Source: Tetranychus cinnabarinus (lineage: Eukaryota; Arthropoda; Arachnida; Trombidiformes; Tetranychidae). Taken from it: DNA of 64,000 nt. Every line of letters starts with the position of its first letter. The stretch's first letter is position 1. A model generated the notes under the pieces. The model had not been told where the DNA came from, searched no databases, and saw only the letters and a list, made by a program, of their open reading frames with translations. Below, one piece after another: positions 52,601 through 63,400 of the stretch. The DNA lies in assembly GCA_022266195.1 (NCBI GenBank), contig WHVY01000001.1:18538001-18602000 (forward strand), in the 5' to 3' direction. The position numbers were made by a program, and so were the translations under genes.

Positions 52601-55600
52601 TGAATCTAATTGGTTAAAATGAAACCAAGTCCGAAGAGAGAGAGAGATTTGAATAATTATCATTTTCCTGGATAGTTTGTGTTTAAAAAAGATTAGTTGC
52701 TCATTAATTTGAGTGAAAACCATAATCGCCATTCCTGGTTTCACTGTTGGAATCAGTAAAGGTTAGAGGAAAATTCAATCAATGAACCTTATTACATGAT
52801 CATGATTGAACAAATAGATGATTGTTATTCAGTGGAACAGAGTGAAGGAAAACCAAGGCAACTCAATGTCTCCATGAACATTGCATGATGTTCCATGAAA
52901 GAGTAAATTTGTTCGGAATAACTTTTTTTTCTTCTTTCTCTTTGCTTCTCTTTTTGCTGTTACTGTCCAAGCTGATCATTTCATTTTCAATTAATTAGCA
53001 ACTCAATTACGTGAAATTTTTACTCAAACATTGATTCTCATGATTGACCAAACTATTAATTATTGAATCACTCCAGTTTTCACCCTCTACATTTAGATTT
53101 GACAATAAACACAAATAATGAGATAAAGTTTCAACTGAAGAGAGTAGAGCAAACTGGGAGGTTGAAATCGTTTTGCATGAAGTAAAAGAGTGAAGAGAGA
53201 AAAAAAAGACTTGAAAAGAGTTGTATTTACATGCATAACTAACAATAAACTGGGCGGTCAAACTCATCATCATCATGATTATCATTGCCTCAATTTTCAG
53301 TGTTGTTTTAATCATTTCATTTGTTTTGCATTCCAAACTCTTTTTTTTCCTTTTGACATCGTCACAGTGAATAATTAACATGAAATGCTCAATTCTGCCT
53401 TTCAAAATGCGAAAAATGGATTCATCCAAATTGTTAAGCCTACTTGACTCTGCTTAATGATGAAACAAAAAAAGTCAATTAGACAGAGAAAAGTGATAAA
53501 CAGAAAAATATCAATTCAAACAGAATGCCCAATAACCGGTAAAAGGTCATTTTATCGACCGAATGAATCGTTTTAAAAAGCAACTTCACTTTAAAAGAAA
53601 ATTTCATGTTCTGTTGAAGAGTTATTGTAAACTTATCCTGGGAATGACTGGGAAGTCATTTCTGATAAACACTTTTATTCTTAGTGATACTTGATGAAAG
53701 TATTAAAACTTGATTTTTTATAAAACTTTCGAGCTTCAATCATTTAAAAATCAACAGTAATTCTGTATTTTCATGGTTGATCTTAGCTCATCTTTAATTG
53801 TCATACAGTTGTTTAGAATATTGTTTCAGTGAAAAGAACGGAAATTTTCATGTTATGCCTGCAGAAGTTAAGAGGTGGAATTTGGTTTTCCTCTTTTGAA
53901 AAATCACGTTCTTATTTCGCTAAATAAAAATATATTGAATTTCTTAGCGCATATTATTGCACAAATCTTGGAAAGAAATCCATAAAATCTCAGTTTAACA
54001 ATACAACTGGAAATGTCTGTTTTCACTCAACTGTCTGGCTGGTTCAACTTTTAATCAGTCAATTGAAAAGTAATAAATATTCAAAAGTTGAAGCTTTCGT
54101 CTTGTCATTGCTGTACTAATCATTGAGCTGAAAGTTAACAAGGTTGCTTGAACAAACAAATGTTTCATGATTAACCAACCAATGCGAATCGGAATGAGTT
54201 TGATTAAGGTGGAGAGGTGGAGAGACAAGTTGATGACTGAGGAGAGGTTGAAATGTTTTTAAATGAAGTTGGGAGTTTTCAGGTTGTTTCTGGTTTAAAT
54301 GGTTAGAGTGAGCGCAAAATGTAACAAAACTATCATTGAGATTGTCAGGTAAAACTTGAGGTTGACAACTTGCAGGTAAATTTAATGGGTGAAAGAACCA
54401 AACAGAAACATGGAACACGGCGAAATTCAAAATTTTGTGATTTCATTAGCATCGTCAATCTATCAAAATTGAAATCATTTACTTTCTCAAAACTAAAACT
54501 TTTCTGATGCAAAATTTTATTCAAACCAAAAGCTTCCCTTTGATCAATTTATAACGACTTTTGATTGAAGATTAAATATTGATTCACTGAGAATTGGTCA
54601 TTTGGTCAACATTAATCATTGCGAGTTTGAATTATGATTCACTTTAATGTGACCACGAAGAGTTGAGCAAAGAAGCATTTGGTTCATGATAACATATGCA
54701 ACTACAGCTGGAGCCAATAATGTTCATGAAAGGAAAAAAGGTTAAGAAGAAAAAGTCGAAAGATTCGAGGAAAAAGCTGGAATCACATTTTCTTTCAACT
54801 CAACCTTTTCCTTTCCATTAATTTGGTTCGATAACGTTTCACTTGTTTTTTCATTAAATATTGATTGTAAATCATCTCTTCTATTATACATTTGTTTTAC
54901 CTTGAAAAACTTTGCTCAGGCAAAAGAAAAATGTATCAACAGCTAACAGAGAAAAGAAAAGAAACTCGCAAAATGAGATTAAATATTGTAACATTCAGCA
55001 TGAACCATTAATGAAAAGAAAAAAGTCGACTTTTCTCATGTTATTTCATGAAAAATGGAATCTTGTTTTTCACCTGATTCACAGTGTTTTATGTGATCAC
55101 TCAATTTAGCTCTTTACACAAATGTATATAAAAAAGCATTTCGCTTTTTTCACCCAAAGTTCAATAAATCTCATCAATATTGATTGTAAAACTCATTCTC
55201 ACTCATTTACTTTATTCATTATTTTTTATCTTTACCTTAATGGCTTTATACTTCATTACATCCAATGATTATGAATCGTCGTAAAACGGCTTTTCACTCT
55301 CATTATTAGTCTCCAAGTAATGATATAAAAGTTAATTATCCAGTTAAATTATTCATTACTAAAAGAGAAAAAAAAGTTCTCTCAAATATTCGTCAGATTT
55401 GAAAATTATTCATTTAATCGATTGCATTTTCTTTGCAAAATTTTCATCGATTCGAGTTCATTTCTGATCGGTTCAACTTTAAACTTTTCTGTTACTTTCT
55501 TGTTCTTTGCATGCGATTCTCAAATGCTTTTCAAACTCAACAAATGGTCAATTGCGAATGAACCTTTTCTCTTCATTTCCTCCAATTTCATGAGCTTTTG

Positions 55601-57475
55601 TGATTGGCAGAAGAAAAAAACATAATGTTTGCGATAATAATGATTAAATGAATTCTCTCGACTGAAACTGAATGTTCACATTTTGTAAAGAAACAATTGT
55701 TCGGTGACAATTAACACTCTGACAAAAGAGTAACAAATAAAGGGTGAAAAAAGCAAATTATTTATTATATAAAATTGTATTGAGAGAGAGAACGAAATAA
55801 AACCCAAATCCATTGAAATAAACTCATCATGATACATAATATTTGCTGAGCTTTTTCTTTCTTTCTTCTTCTTTTTTCTCTGCTATGCTTTTCAGTTTTA
55901 GTTCATTTTATTTCTCCTTTTCTTTCAGATTATTCTTTGTCATTCACCTTTTTGCCAAAATTTTTTCGCCTTCTTTTTCCTTCCTTTTTCTTTCTCTTTG
56001 TTTCTTTTCATTCTTATTTATCTTCCATTCTCTTACTGACAGTAATAGTGACTTTCATTCTTGGATCGATAACTTGCTGTTTCTGTCATCAACACTGAAG
56101 AAACAGTATTGATATCATTTCCATTCGAAACATTACTCATCCAAAGAGGAAAATAAGAAATGGAAAAGGATGAGAAGAGTTGACTGAAGGAATTCAGAAG
56201 CTGATTCAAGTGTATATCCAGATAAATATCGCTGTTTGTGGCATAATATTCTTGTCTCTTATGTTTTAATCACCAATCTTATTGATTGATTAACTTGTCA
56301 ATACATATTCACAACAAGATATTATCATTAATGTAACATGAATAGTTGGCAGCATCAATGTGTTGCTTTATTGATTTTTGACCTTTGAAAGATTTTCTCA
56401 TTTCTACTGAACACAATGCAACAAAGTAGTGTAATCAGAATGGGTTAATCATATTTTCATGTTTACCCATGTTGATGCACTTTGATGTTTTGGTGCAAAA
56501 CTTTTGCAAAGTACTTTTCATCCAAGTTTGCTTTTGATTTGGCAAAAGTATTTGTATCAAGTTTTGATGAAAAGGTTTACTTACTGTCTACGCAATCATG
56601 GCCAATGAATCCAGGGAAACAAAGGCACTTTCCTTGGTGACATTTTCCATGGCCATTGCAGTTGTTTGGACATGAAGTTGGTATATCATCGGCTGAAGAA
56701 ACGTTCAAATCTAATGCAATTCCTTCATCGGCATCATTGACCAAAGTAATGTACCAAGTGCCCGGCTCAAGAAACTCCAACACTTCAGAGGATAACTCGT
56801 TTTTGCCCATTGGTCGATCAGAGGTTCGCTTGTTTTTCACGTGAACCGCTTTTGGACTGATAATCTCCATGTAATCATACCTGGTCAGTGTGGGTGGTTC
56901 AGTGCGACGGACAAAGAGAGCAAACCGTGACCAGATGGGAAGACTGAGGAACAAGAAGCGTACAAAAGTGGCTTTATTGTGGTGAATGAGTGAAGTCCAG
57001 GTTGAATGTGGAGCCATTCGTTGAGTAATCAAAGTAAACTTATTAACCAATTTAATTTCAGTGTAAAGTGACATTTCTTGAGGAAGATTAACAAATGTCA
57101 ATGGCAAAGCTCCGGGTTGACGAGACGAGGAAGATGAATAATCGGAACTCGATTCACTTGAGAGCCGGTCATCATTTCCTTTGACTGATTTGGAGGGTTT
57201 ATTTTTATTACTATTGTTGGAGTTTAAGGATGAGGTTGAGGGTGAAGCAGATGAAATGGAAGTCGATGAAATTGATTTGTTAACAGTTGATGATCGTTGA
57301 TTGTTACTCGTTGAACGTCCAATTCCCAGTGGATCATAGTTGTGAACCGATTGTCGACCCTCATTACCAGATGATGAAGTTGCTAGAGAAGATAATTTAT
57401 CCTGATTCGAAGATTCTTCAACAACTATGCAGGGTTTACCATCGTCTGGATTAAAGGTTGATGATTCTGTCGATG
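10333..57475 (-). CDS. Ten-m/Ten-a: Teneurin, type II transmembrane adhesion receptor (5' exons outside window)
   Basis: Nine exons (complement: 56585-57475, 49136-49771, 48734-49058, 25624-25743, 23299-23927, 20592-21904, 12249-15848, 10740-11099, 10333-10671) join in consistent phase into 2736 residues plus stop. The order is that of all teneurins: Ser-rich extracellular linker, eight EGF repeats, Cys-rich domain, TTR domain, FN plug, NHL propeller, YD-repeat barrel, Rhs core, ABD and Tox-GHH/TCAP tail. Many blocks match human TENM closely, for example SRVSVIRGQV, CGDGG, GFHGGL and the QLAD.PSNI tail. Teneurins act at the cell surface in synaptic matching and axon guidance through latrophilin and homophilic binding; that is family knowledge. 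The cytoplasmic and transmembrane exons are not seen. I cannot tell whether this is Ten-m or Ten-a. Confidence 0.97.
10740..11099 (-). CDS. Ten-m/Ten-a: Teneurin exon: ABD / toxin-like region
   Basis: 360 nt, phase 0 at both ends. Acceptor TTTATGGATAATCAG, donor CATCAG|GTAAATTG. Encodes FGYGITLSSIEGKVMIMS, VFNNSHLLDIHLIFKGSD and FYFVK, aligning with the GIMFAIKEGRV.., VLNNAYYLDKMHY and THYFVK blocks of vertebrate teneurins. An in-frame ATG just before the acceptor lies in the intron and is not a start. Confidence 0.92.
11100..12248 (-). other. Teneurin intron (1,149 bp)
   Basis: AT-rich and bounded by GTAAAA and ATAATCAG. No gene, repeat or RNA is seen within it. Confidence 0.8.
12249..15848 (-). 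CDS. Ten-m/Ten-a: Teneurin exon: last NHL blade, YD-repeat barrel, Rhs core, start of ABD
   Basis: One 3,600-nt exon of exactly 1200 codons, phase 0 at both ends (acceptor CTTTCTTTTCTAG, donor TCAAAG|GTAAAA). It begins with the final NHL blade, then many YD repeats (YDRNG, YDYDEQL, YDDNGNL, YNTAGLLLRAY, YDPRGRL). The Rhs core (about fragment residues 2269-2370) has DQVGSPLLVFD, the GFHGGLSDP motif and the YRFSQNDPVNPE end. Low-complexity Ser/Ala/Gly insertions lie at about 14720-14850 and 13950-14050. The last 140 or so residues are diverged linker and ABD. Confidence 0.96.
15849..20591 (-). other. Teneurin intron (4.7 kb)
   Basis: AT-rich. Open frames of up to about 115 codons (for example at 15961-16308) are low-complexity, show no domain and lack paralogues here, so I do not call them genes. 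A TTC-repeat tract lies at 18441-18460, and single CCTCCCAG (18481) and CACTCCCAG (20046) words occur. Confidence 0.75.
20592..21904 (-). CDS. Ten-m/Ten-a: Teneurin exon: FN plug end and NHL β-propeller
   Basis: Starts VYVGYQYESC (after VYGLTTAR, as in VYGLSDA..VSVGFEYETC). NHL repeats follow: GPDGSVYVGDANLVRRIKPDG, SSYDGHLYISDPERHQI, CGDGGSALEASLVFPKG, LDGSLYFADGSVIRVV and HPIDGSLYFLDD. The last part is Ser/Thr-rich and ends CAG|GTAAGA. Latrophilin and homophilic contacts map to this propeller/barrel unit in vertebrate teneurins. Confidence 0.95.
21905..23298 (-). other. Teneurin intron (1.4 kb)
   Basis: AT-rich, with a (GA)n tract at about 22573-22587. No gene is seen. Confidence 0.75.
23299..23927 (-). 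CDS. Ten-m/Ten-a: Teneurin exon: rest of TTR domain and FN plug (first part)
   Basis: Begins FDILVNGGNMVTLQFQRSPF, as in the human FDLIANGG..LTLHFERAPF, and ends KVYGLTTAR. The conserved SQVLLETLSIPGSTLKLVY and GYLATI motifs lie in the middle. Acceptor ATTGAATAG, donor AAGAG|GTAAAA, phase 1 at the end. Confidence 0.95.
23928..25623 (-). other. Teneurin intron (1.7 kb)
   Basis: AT-rich. A 149-codon minus-strand open frame at 24706-25155 has a hydrophobic start but is low-complexity and overlaps no recognisable domain. It is not called. Confidence 0.7.
25624..25743 (-). CDS. Ten-m/Ten-a: Teneurin exon: start of TTR-like domain
   Basis: A 120-nt exon isolated between introns of about 23 kb and 1.7 kb. 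The split Ser codon is followed by RVSVIRGQVITPDGNGLTG and FGFTLTRPDGW, the hallmark first strands of the teneurin transthyretin-related domain. Acceptor CATTATCCGATAG, donor GATG|GTAAGTTG. Confidence 0.93.
25744..48733 (-). other. Very large teneurin intron (about 23 kb)
   Basis: No nested gene is convincing. The longest open frames (about 100-118 codons near 35.2, 35.7, 39.0 and 44.6 kb) are AT-driven and without domains. It contains short simple repeats: GAT/ATG at 29147-29166, ATAATG-type at 37498-37570, GAT at 42572-42590, and GA at 43414-43441 and 47316-47331. It also carries most of the dispersed CTGGGAGTG words (26723, 34322, 34347, 40935, 41482, 43736). Confidence 0.75.
34322..34355. 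repeat. Inverted pair of CTGGGAGTG words
   Basis: CACTCCCAG at 34322-34330 and CTGGGAGTG at 34347-34355 form a 9-bp perfect inverted repeat with a 16-bp spacer. Both are the intron-enriched word described in the findings. Confidence 0.7.
48734..49058 (-). CDS. Ten-m/Ten-a: Teneurin exon: end of EGF8 and Cys-rich domain
   Basis: Acceptor CTCTTCTCGACAG, donor GAAAG|GTAAGAAG, 325 nt. It completes EGF8 (TWRCICREGWTGKDC). The Cys-rich, probably calcium-binding segment follows (DDVDNDHDGLIDCADSECC), then the conserved RSPDPLDIL and SFYQKMKFL helix found after the EGF repeats in all teneurins. Confidence 0.95.
49136..49771 (-). CDS. Ten-m/Ten-a: Teneurin exon: EGF2-EGF7 and first half of EGF8
   Basis: Acceptor CTTTTCTCTTGTTTAG, donor CAAGG|GTGAGC, 636 nt. 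EGF2 (CPILCSGHGRFLGGRC) has the five cysteines typical of the teneurin dimerising repeat. EGF3, 4, 6 and 7 have six. EGF5 (PHCNTRGVYDLDLEKC) shows only four, lacking the usual first cysteine. The exon ends inside EGF8 after CSNHGLCAK, and the 77-bp intron that follows interrupts the repeat. Confidence 0.95.
50191..50500 (+). repeat. 161-bp tandem array, left arm (two units)
   Basis: Two units in direct order, each with GTCTAAACCAGCT at its start (about 50191 and 50362) and AATAGCCAAACAG (50281, 50443). The second has diverged more than the first. Confidence 0.75.
50511..50995 (-). repeat. 161-bp tandem array, right arm (three inverted units)
   Basis: Three units in the opposite orientation to the left arm, each starting ACCCTGTTTGGC (50511, 50672, 50833) and containing AGCTGGTTTAGA or a variant of it. 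The third is the most degenerate. Confidence 0.75.
56585..57475 (-). CDS. Ten-m/Ten-a: Teneurin exon: extracellular linker and EGF1
   Basis: Acceptor TTCTTTTCTTCCTCAG, donor GACA|GTAAGTAA, phase 1 at both ends. The first half is a Ser/Asn/Thr-rich linker (about 57100-57460). A conserved juxtamembrane β-rich segment follows (LPLTFVNLPQEM... and FALFVRRTEPPTLTRYDYME, matching the ARRGQPPTLTQYDF region of other teneurins), then EGF1 (CPNNCNGHGKC, six cysteines). Confidence 0.93.
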
Positions 57476-60400
57476 CTGAGGAAGAAAAGAACAAAATGCA
57501 AAATTTTAATGCAAAGGTAAACAAACTAATTATGAAAACATGATCATTATTGTTCCATAAAGTATCATGAACATCATTATCATCATTAAAAGAAATGAAA
57601 AACTTTGTTTTCTTTTTTGGCAAACATTTTAATTAGTCAATCATTTGGATAGCATTAGAAGCAAAGGATTAAATGAAGAGTAAAATGGAAAAAGATTATC
57701 ATTATTATGGAATCGATATAATCTCATCTAATGGTTATTATCATGGAAATGAGAAGCAAAATGCAAAATCGAGTTTAAATCTTGAATTTTGGGTGAAACT
57801 TCAAGGCAACATTTTCTTTTCTTGTCAAGACTGAGAACGAAGAAAAGGTTGATTAAGCCACAGAAATGGTGAATACTAATTACTGGCAAGTTTTAAATTA
57901 ACATTGACTGTTTGGGTTAATTAACAATTGATTAATTGCTAGTAAACTAAAGGTATATTCAATGAAGCGTAATGTACATCGTAATAATGGGTGAAGTTGA
58001 ACAAGAGTTCAGTCGAGTTTAACATTTCTTCCTTTTCTTTGCCATTTAACCTTCTGTCCGATTGTATTGTTATTACAATTAAGTGTTTCAATCTTTTGCA
58101 TACAACTTCTTTACTCAATTATCATTTCAAGTGTGAAAAGCTTTTCATTTCCAGTCTCACCTTTCCTTTTTACTCGAGTTTACCTTTACAACTAGCAGTT
58201 TAATCAGCATTTTCATGAGGTTTTCTTTTCTTTTCATCTTGTTCCAATTAACTATTGAAGAACATTCTCATCAGATATTTTATGACATTTCATTGAAAGT
58301 TATTGAAAAATAAAGTCTTTTCCTTCGCTGGTAACTCAACATTTGACAAGTTTTAATGGCTTATAAGGGTCAGTCAACTTTACTAGATTAATGTGTCAAT
58401 AACGATTGAGATTATCAATGTTATTGGCAAGAACAAGCGAAATGAATTTAATAGCAAAATTTAAGGCTAAATGTTTTTCCATTACTCCAACTCGAAATGA
58501 TAAATTGTTAAAGTTGATTTATACTAATTGCCAACAAAGTTGAATAAACTCATGATTTTTCAATTTATTAATCAATCAATTTTCATCGATAGTCAATTCC
58601 CTTAAAGAATCGAAGTGAAATTTAAAATTTTGTTCTTTAAAGGAAAATTGAAGCTTTCTTTTGCTAGTCATAGAACTTTATTGGCTCAACTTTACAGTTT
58701 ATCTAAAGAGATTCAGTGTATTCTGCCTTTTGTTTTTATCATGTTATTGGAAAATGAAACTATTTTTGAAGCAGAAAAGGATAAACCATTTCTTTAGCTA
58801 CAATTTTCGTATTTGTGTTTTGGTTCAACATTCAATTTTGTAGATTGCAAATCAGTCTTTTGTGTTTAAAGTAAAATAAAAGCTGAAGTCACGTTTGTAC
58901 AACAATGAGATTGGCGGTTGTTTGACTGTAAAGGGCATTAAGTTTTATTGTAAACTTGCTCAAGTTAAGGACTTCGTTCAGCCCAGGTTTGTCTTTGAAA
59001 CTGCATTAGGCAAAAATGAAATACAAGTTTGTTACCTTTTCCAAATCTAAACATGACAAGATTGGGGAATTTCATTTCATTTCTTATTCACATTTTTTTC
59101 CTTTTTTCTCTTTCAGCCTCATGTTCTCCCTGAAGATGAAGATCAGATTTGCATACATTTGTATTTACATGCTAGTTTTGTAACTTTCAATTTCCACCCC
59201 AAACTTTTCCTCTTTACTCTCTCTTGTTAATTCATTTTACTTTTTTCTTCTTCTTCTTCGCTTTTCACCCTCTTTGCATTTCAATTTGCATCTGGAAAGG
59301 TAAACTTGTAATTCAGAGGGAAAAAGACTCGTAAGTCAATATGGAAGACAAATGAGGTAAAAAAGTTTATTATTTGGATAAAATATCTTTATTTGAATCG
59401 CAAAGAAACAAGTGAATTAGCGTATTTGCCTTGAGCATTGCAAGTTGCAAATGCAAAGTAAAAAAGGAAACCTAACAAACCCTGAAATTTCAGTTTAGAA
59501 TCAATTTGGTTGAGCGAAGAAAAAAACAACAGAAATCGAAGTTAAGATCAATTATGTAAACTATCGTTAAATTCAGTTACAGTAAGTTCATTGAAACAGA
59601 AACATCGTAAGAACAAGAATGGAGTAAAAAAAGTTTCCACTTTTTAAACCATTCCCTGTTTTACCTTTTACATGGCAATTCTCAAATTAGGTTAGTTCTG
59701 TAACAGTAAAAATGCTATTATGAACAAGTTAAAAGAAGATGAAAGCAATTTTTCAACACTTAGAGTCCAACAGAGATGAACTCGATTAATTTCCTTCTTT
59801 GATTGCACTCACACAAATGTTGCTCTTCAAATGAACTGGAAACACAAAATGAACATTTACACATTTGCCAACAGTTTTAATATTTTAATCTTGAATCAAT
59901 TTCCAAATTGGATCAGCAATTGAATCAATCTGTCTGTTCGTTTTATGTTCACTTTAATGGTCCAGATTATTTATCCAACTATCAATTGAACCATTTGACC
60001 TTATTGTGATAATTTTTCTCTTCTCTTCACTCAACAAATCAATATTTATCCTTGCAGCTATAATTGTGATAAAGTTATTAATATAATAGCAAATTGGGTT
60101 TGGAGGTGAAAAGATTTATTAACTTGACCCGCAACAAGCATTAATGGATAAGCCAGAGTGTAAAGAATGCAATAACCAAATTCACATGTAATGCTGGCTC
60201 AGGCAAAAAGTGTTATCAACTGTAATCTAACCTTTCCAATTTTGGTAATAATGAAAATATTGACCTTGATTTCGATTCGTTTTCCTACCCTTTAACCCTC
60301 AATTTAACATTGTACAGCATTAGTGCATTTTGAGGCACAAAAGAGTAAATAAAGAGCGTAAAAGGGCATCAGTATTTAATATCTGTCGAATGCTGATGAA

Positions 60401-63400
60401 CATTTACTGGTAAAAATAATAACATTTGTAAATAAACAATGTTGAACCTTTTTTTTTCTTCCTTCTTCTTCTTTCAATTTTGGAGTAAATATTATACTGA
60501 AAGAGTCTAATGGATAGCAAAAGTTTTTATCCAAGACTCATTTGTGGATAGGCTCGTAATAAGTCTCTAGAGGATATTTATAAATTTTTATTTCGACCCT
60601 GGGCGTTATATTATTGTTATCATTATTTTTATTATTTTCACTTAGACAGGGAACAAGATGCAATGGATGGAAATGTCGTGCAATGCTTTTGCTGTGTCTA
60701 CTTTTATGGTTTGTGTCTGTGGATTAGAGGGAACCATTGAAAGATGAAGATGGCATAAGAAGAAAAGTCTATAATATTAATATATATCTTTGAGTTGTTT
60801 GATAATATAGCCAAGGGTATCATCATGAGATAGTTTTATATATTATTGTTGATACTAAGGGAAGACTGGGAGGTAAGCTGGGAGGGGGTTGGGAGTTGAT
60901 TCTGCAAGATCACAGGGAAGGAGTATTGGGAGGGAATGCTGGGAGTATACACTGGGAGTGAAGATGAGAAGAGTAAAGATGAGTTTACAGAGAGAGAGAA
61001 GGATTAGGATTGTTTCATGGTGAGAGGGAAAACGGACATGTTTTACTCGTGATGTTGATGATGATAATGATGATTATTTTTTTGTCATTCTTCTATTGAT
61101 TACTGATTCTACCTATTATTGTTTCTATTTTTTAGCTTTTCTCCTTTTTTTGCTACTGAAGGTTAATGAATCCAACACATGTGATAAATGGTCAGTTTCT
61201 GCTCATTTCAAAGTAACCTTTTGTAAAATGATATAGCTAAGGTCGAATAGATTCTCGAATAATTGGGTTTGCCTTTTTGAAACGGTTCCATCAATGCCTG
61301 TTGATAGTCATTGGACATTGATATCATGATTCTATTGGTAAACTGAGTTATTCTTAAATTGTCATTTTCACCTTATTCTCTCTTATTGAATTGTTAATTT
61401 GATGGAGTTTCAATTGACATTGAACAGTGGTAAGCTGGTCTACACTGACCATTAATGGTGAGTGATAAAAGAGACAAAAAAGTGTTCATTAAATTATGAT
61501 TCTCTGATTTAATCTTTCATTATTAATGTTATCTTGACATTATTAGATTTTTGGTGAAAATGATATTAATAATAAAAATGATAATATTGACAAGAAAAGA
61601 TGAATGAAAGTGAGTGTAATGGGCAAATTGGAAATGTTGATTTTCATGGAGAAATATTTTCACATTTTAACGGTTCCCTGCCTTGAGGCAGCCTCTACTG
61701 AATCTCTACTTTCTGTAAATGGTTATTTCACTTTCTTACAATGTACGCTTCATTTATCCTGATTTGTGAGGAGTAAGAAGATGATGATGAAAGGGAGGAG
61801 AAAATGATGAGATGGAATGAGAATCATGAGAAGAAGAAAGAAAGATGATGACAATGAGAGAATGAAAATAATGAAAAGAAAAATAGTTAATTCTATTGTC
61901 AATCAGGGTCAACTCAATTTATTGTTATTATTGTTCCAAATGATGGGACAAGACGTTCCCTTCCAATTACACTTTTCCTTCATCATATTGACCATTTCAT
62001 CAGTAAAATGAATGCATCCAACAATGATGATAATGATGATAATGAGGATAATGACAAAAGCGAAAACTAAATTTACTTTTTCCCTTCATCATCTGTTATC
62101 ATTGGGAGAAATTCAAACTTTATCATGAACATTGAATGTCTCGGTTGATGGTAAACTTTTTGCTTCTCATCTAAACTCACATAAATTGCTTTATTAAGTT
62201 GAACTTGTCTTGGTTAATTGATGGAAATTTGCAAAGAAATTAATTTCATGGTTTTGATTAATTGCAAGTAAAATCTTTTTTTGTTTCGTTCATGCTTCAC
62301 TCTTGAATTGTTTACTGTAAAAGTGATCCTTTTCATTGCCAAGTTTAACTTGATATTCATTATTATGATTGATATTAAGAAATGTTTATTTTTATCTCTT
62401 CATCTCTACATTTAATATAACATGAAATGTTTAAATGTATTCAACTCTTTGTTTGACACTCATTTTTCACTTTGCCTTTTATCTTTGCCATTGCGCTTGA
62501 ATGTATTAAAGTTGATGACAAATGAGGATGAGAGAGAGAGAAAGAGAGAGTGAATAAGATGGGAATGATTTTGGTGGGTGAGAGAAAATGATTTAGCTGA
62601 TGAAGAGGAGAAAAGTATAAATTAGGTAAAAATGAGAGGAAGATGAAAGTGATGAGGTAAAATGTATTGGTGAAAAGATGCAGCTCATCTTGTCGAGTTT
62701 ATTTTCTTCTTCTTCTTCTATTTGATGATGATGGTGAAGTGAGAATTGGTGAGATAGAAAATATAATCATTCTTGTACTGGTTAGGGTTGGGTGAAGTGA
62801 AACAGGAAGAGAGGGAAATGGAATGGATGATGATGGTGAAAATGAAGATAAAGCTGATTTAAGAGCCAAGGGAAGAGGGTGAAGAGAGTGAACGGGAAAA
62901 GTGATTTACAAGATGAAGATTGAGAGGCAAGAGAGACTAGAAAAGTTGGTCTTGAAGAGTCGATGGTTTAGCTCAAAATGAGTTTAAGTTAATGCAAGTA
63001 ATGAAGGGGCTCAAGGTTGAAGCTGATACACTGTCTGGGTTCATCTTTGCTTGTACAACTTGGTCGGTTGATGTACATCAAAAGGCTTTCCTCTGACCTT
63101 TTCTCGGTAAATCTGTTGAAACTCTATTGATGGATTGAGATGTTTGAAAGATTGTAATGAACTGTTTCATTTTGTCATCAGTTATTGCAAGTGAATTAGC
63201 TTGAAATTAATTTGTTGAAGGGAAAATGTTTACTTTGTAAACTAATTGACAGCTAAATTTGCTTTATTAATACAACCTTTTTAGCGAGTCTTTAACATGA
63301 TTCAGCTTCTCTCTTTTCAAGTTTCATTGAACTCGAGATAATTTTCATCATGAAATTGAATTTTGAATGATGATATTAGATTTTCTTTCTATTTGCAAGA

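Larger units (their letters stand above)
49772..56584 (-). other. Teneurin intron (6.8 kb) carrying a transposon
   Basis: AT-rich, with no gene seen. Open frames such as 53007-53429 (minus) and 54116-54430 (minus) have no recognisable domain. It holds the TIR element at 50019-51112 and one CTGGGAGG word (53154). Confidence 0.75.

Noticed and set aside
53007..53429. 140-codon minus-strand frame in a teneurin intron
   Set aside because: No domain or conserved motif. Its length is not surprising in such AT-rich sequence with few stop-rich frames.
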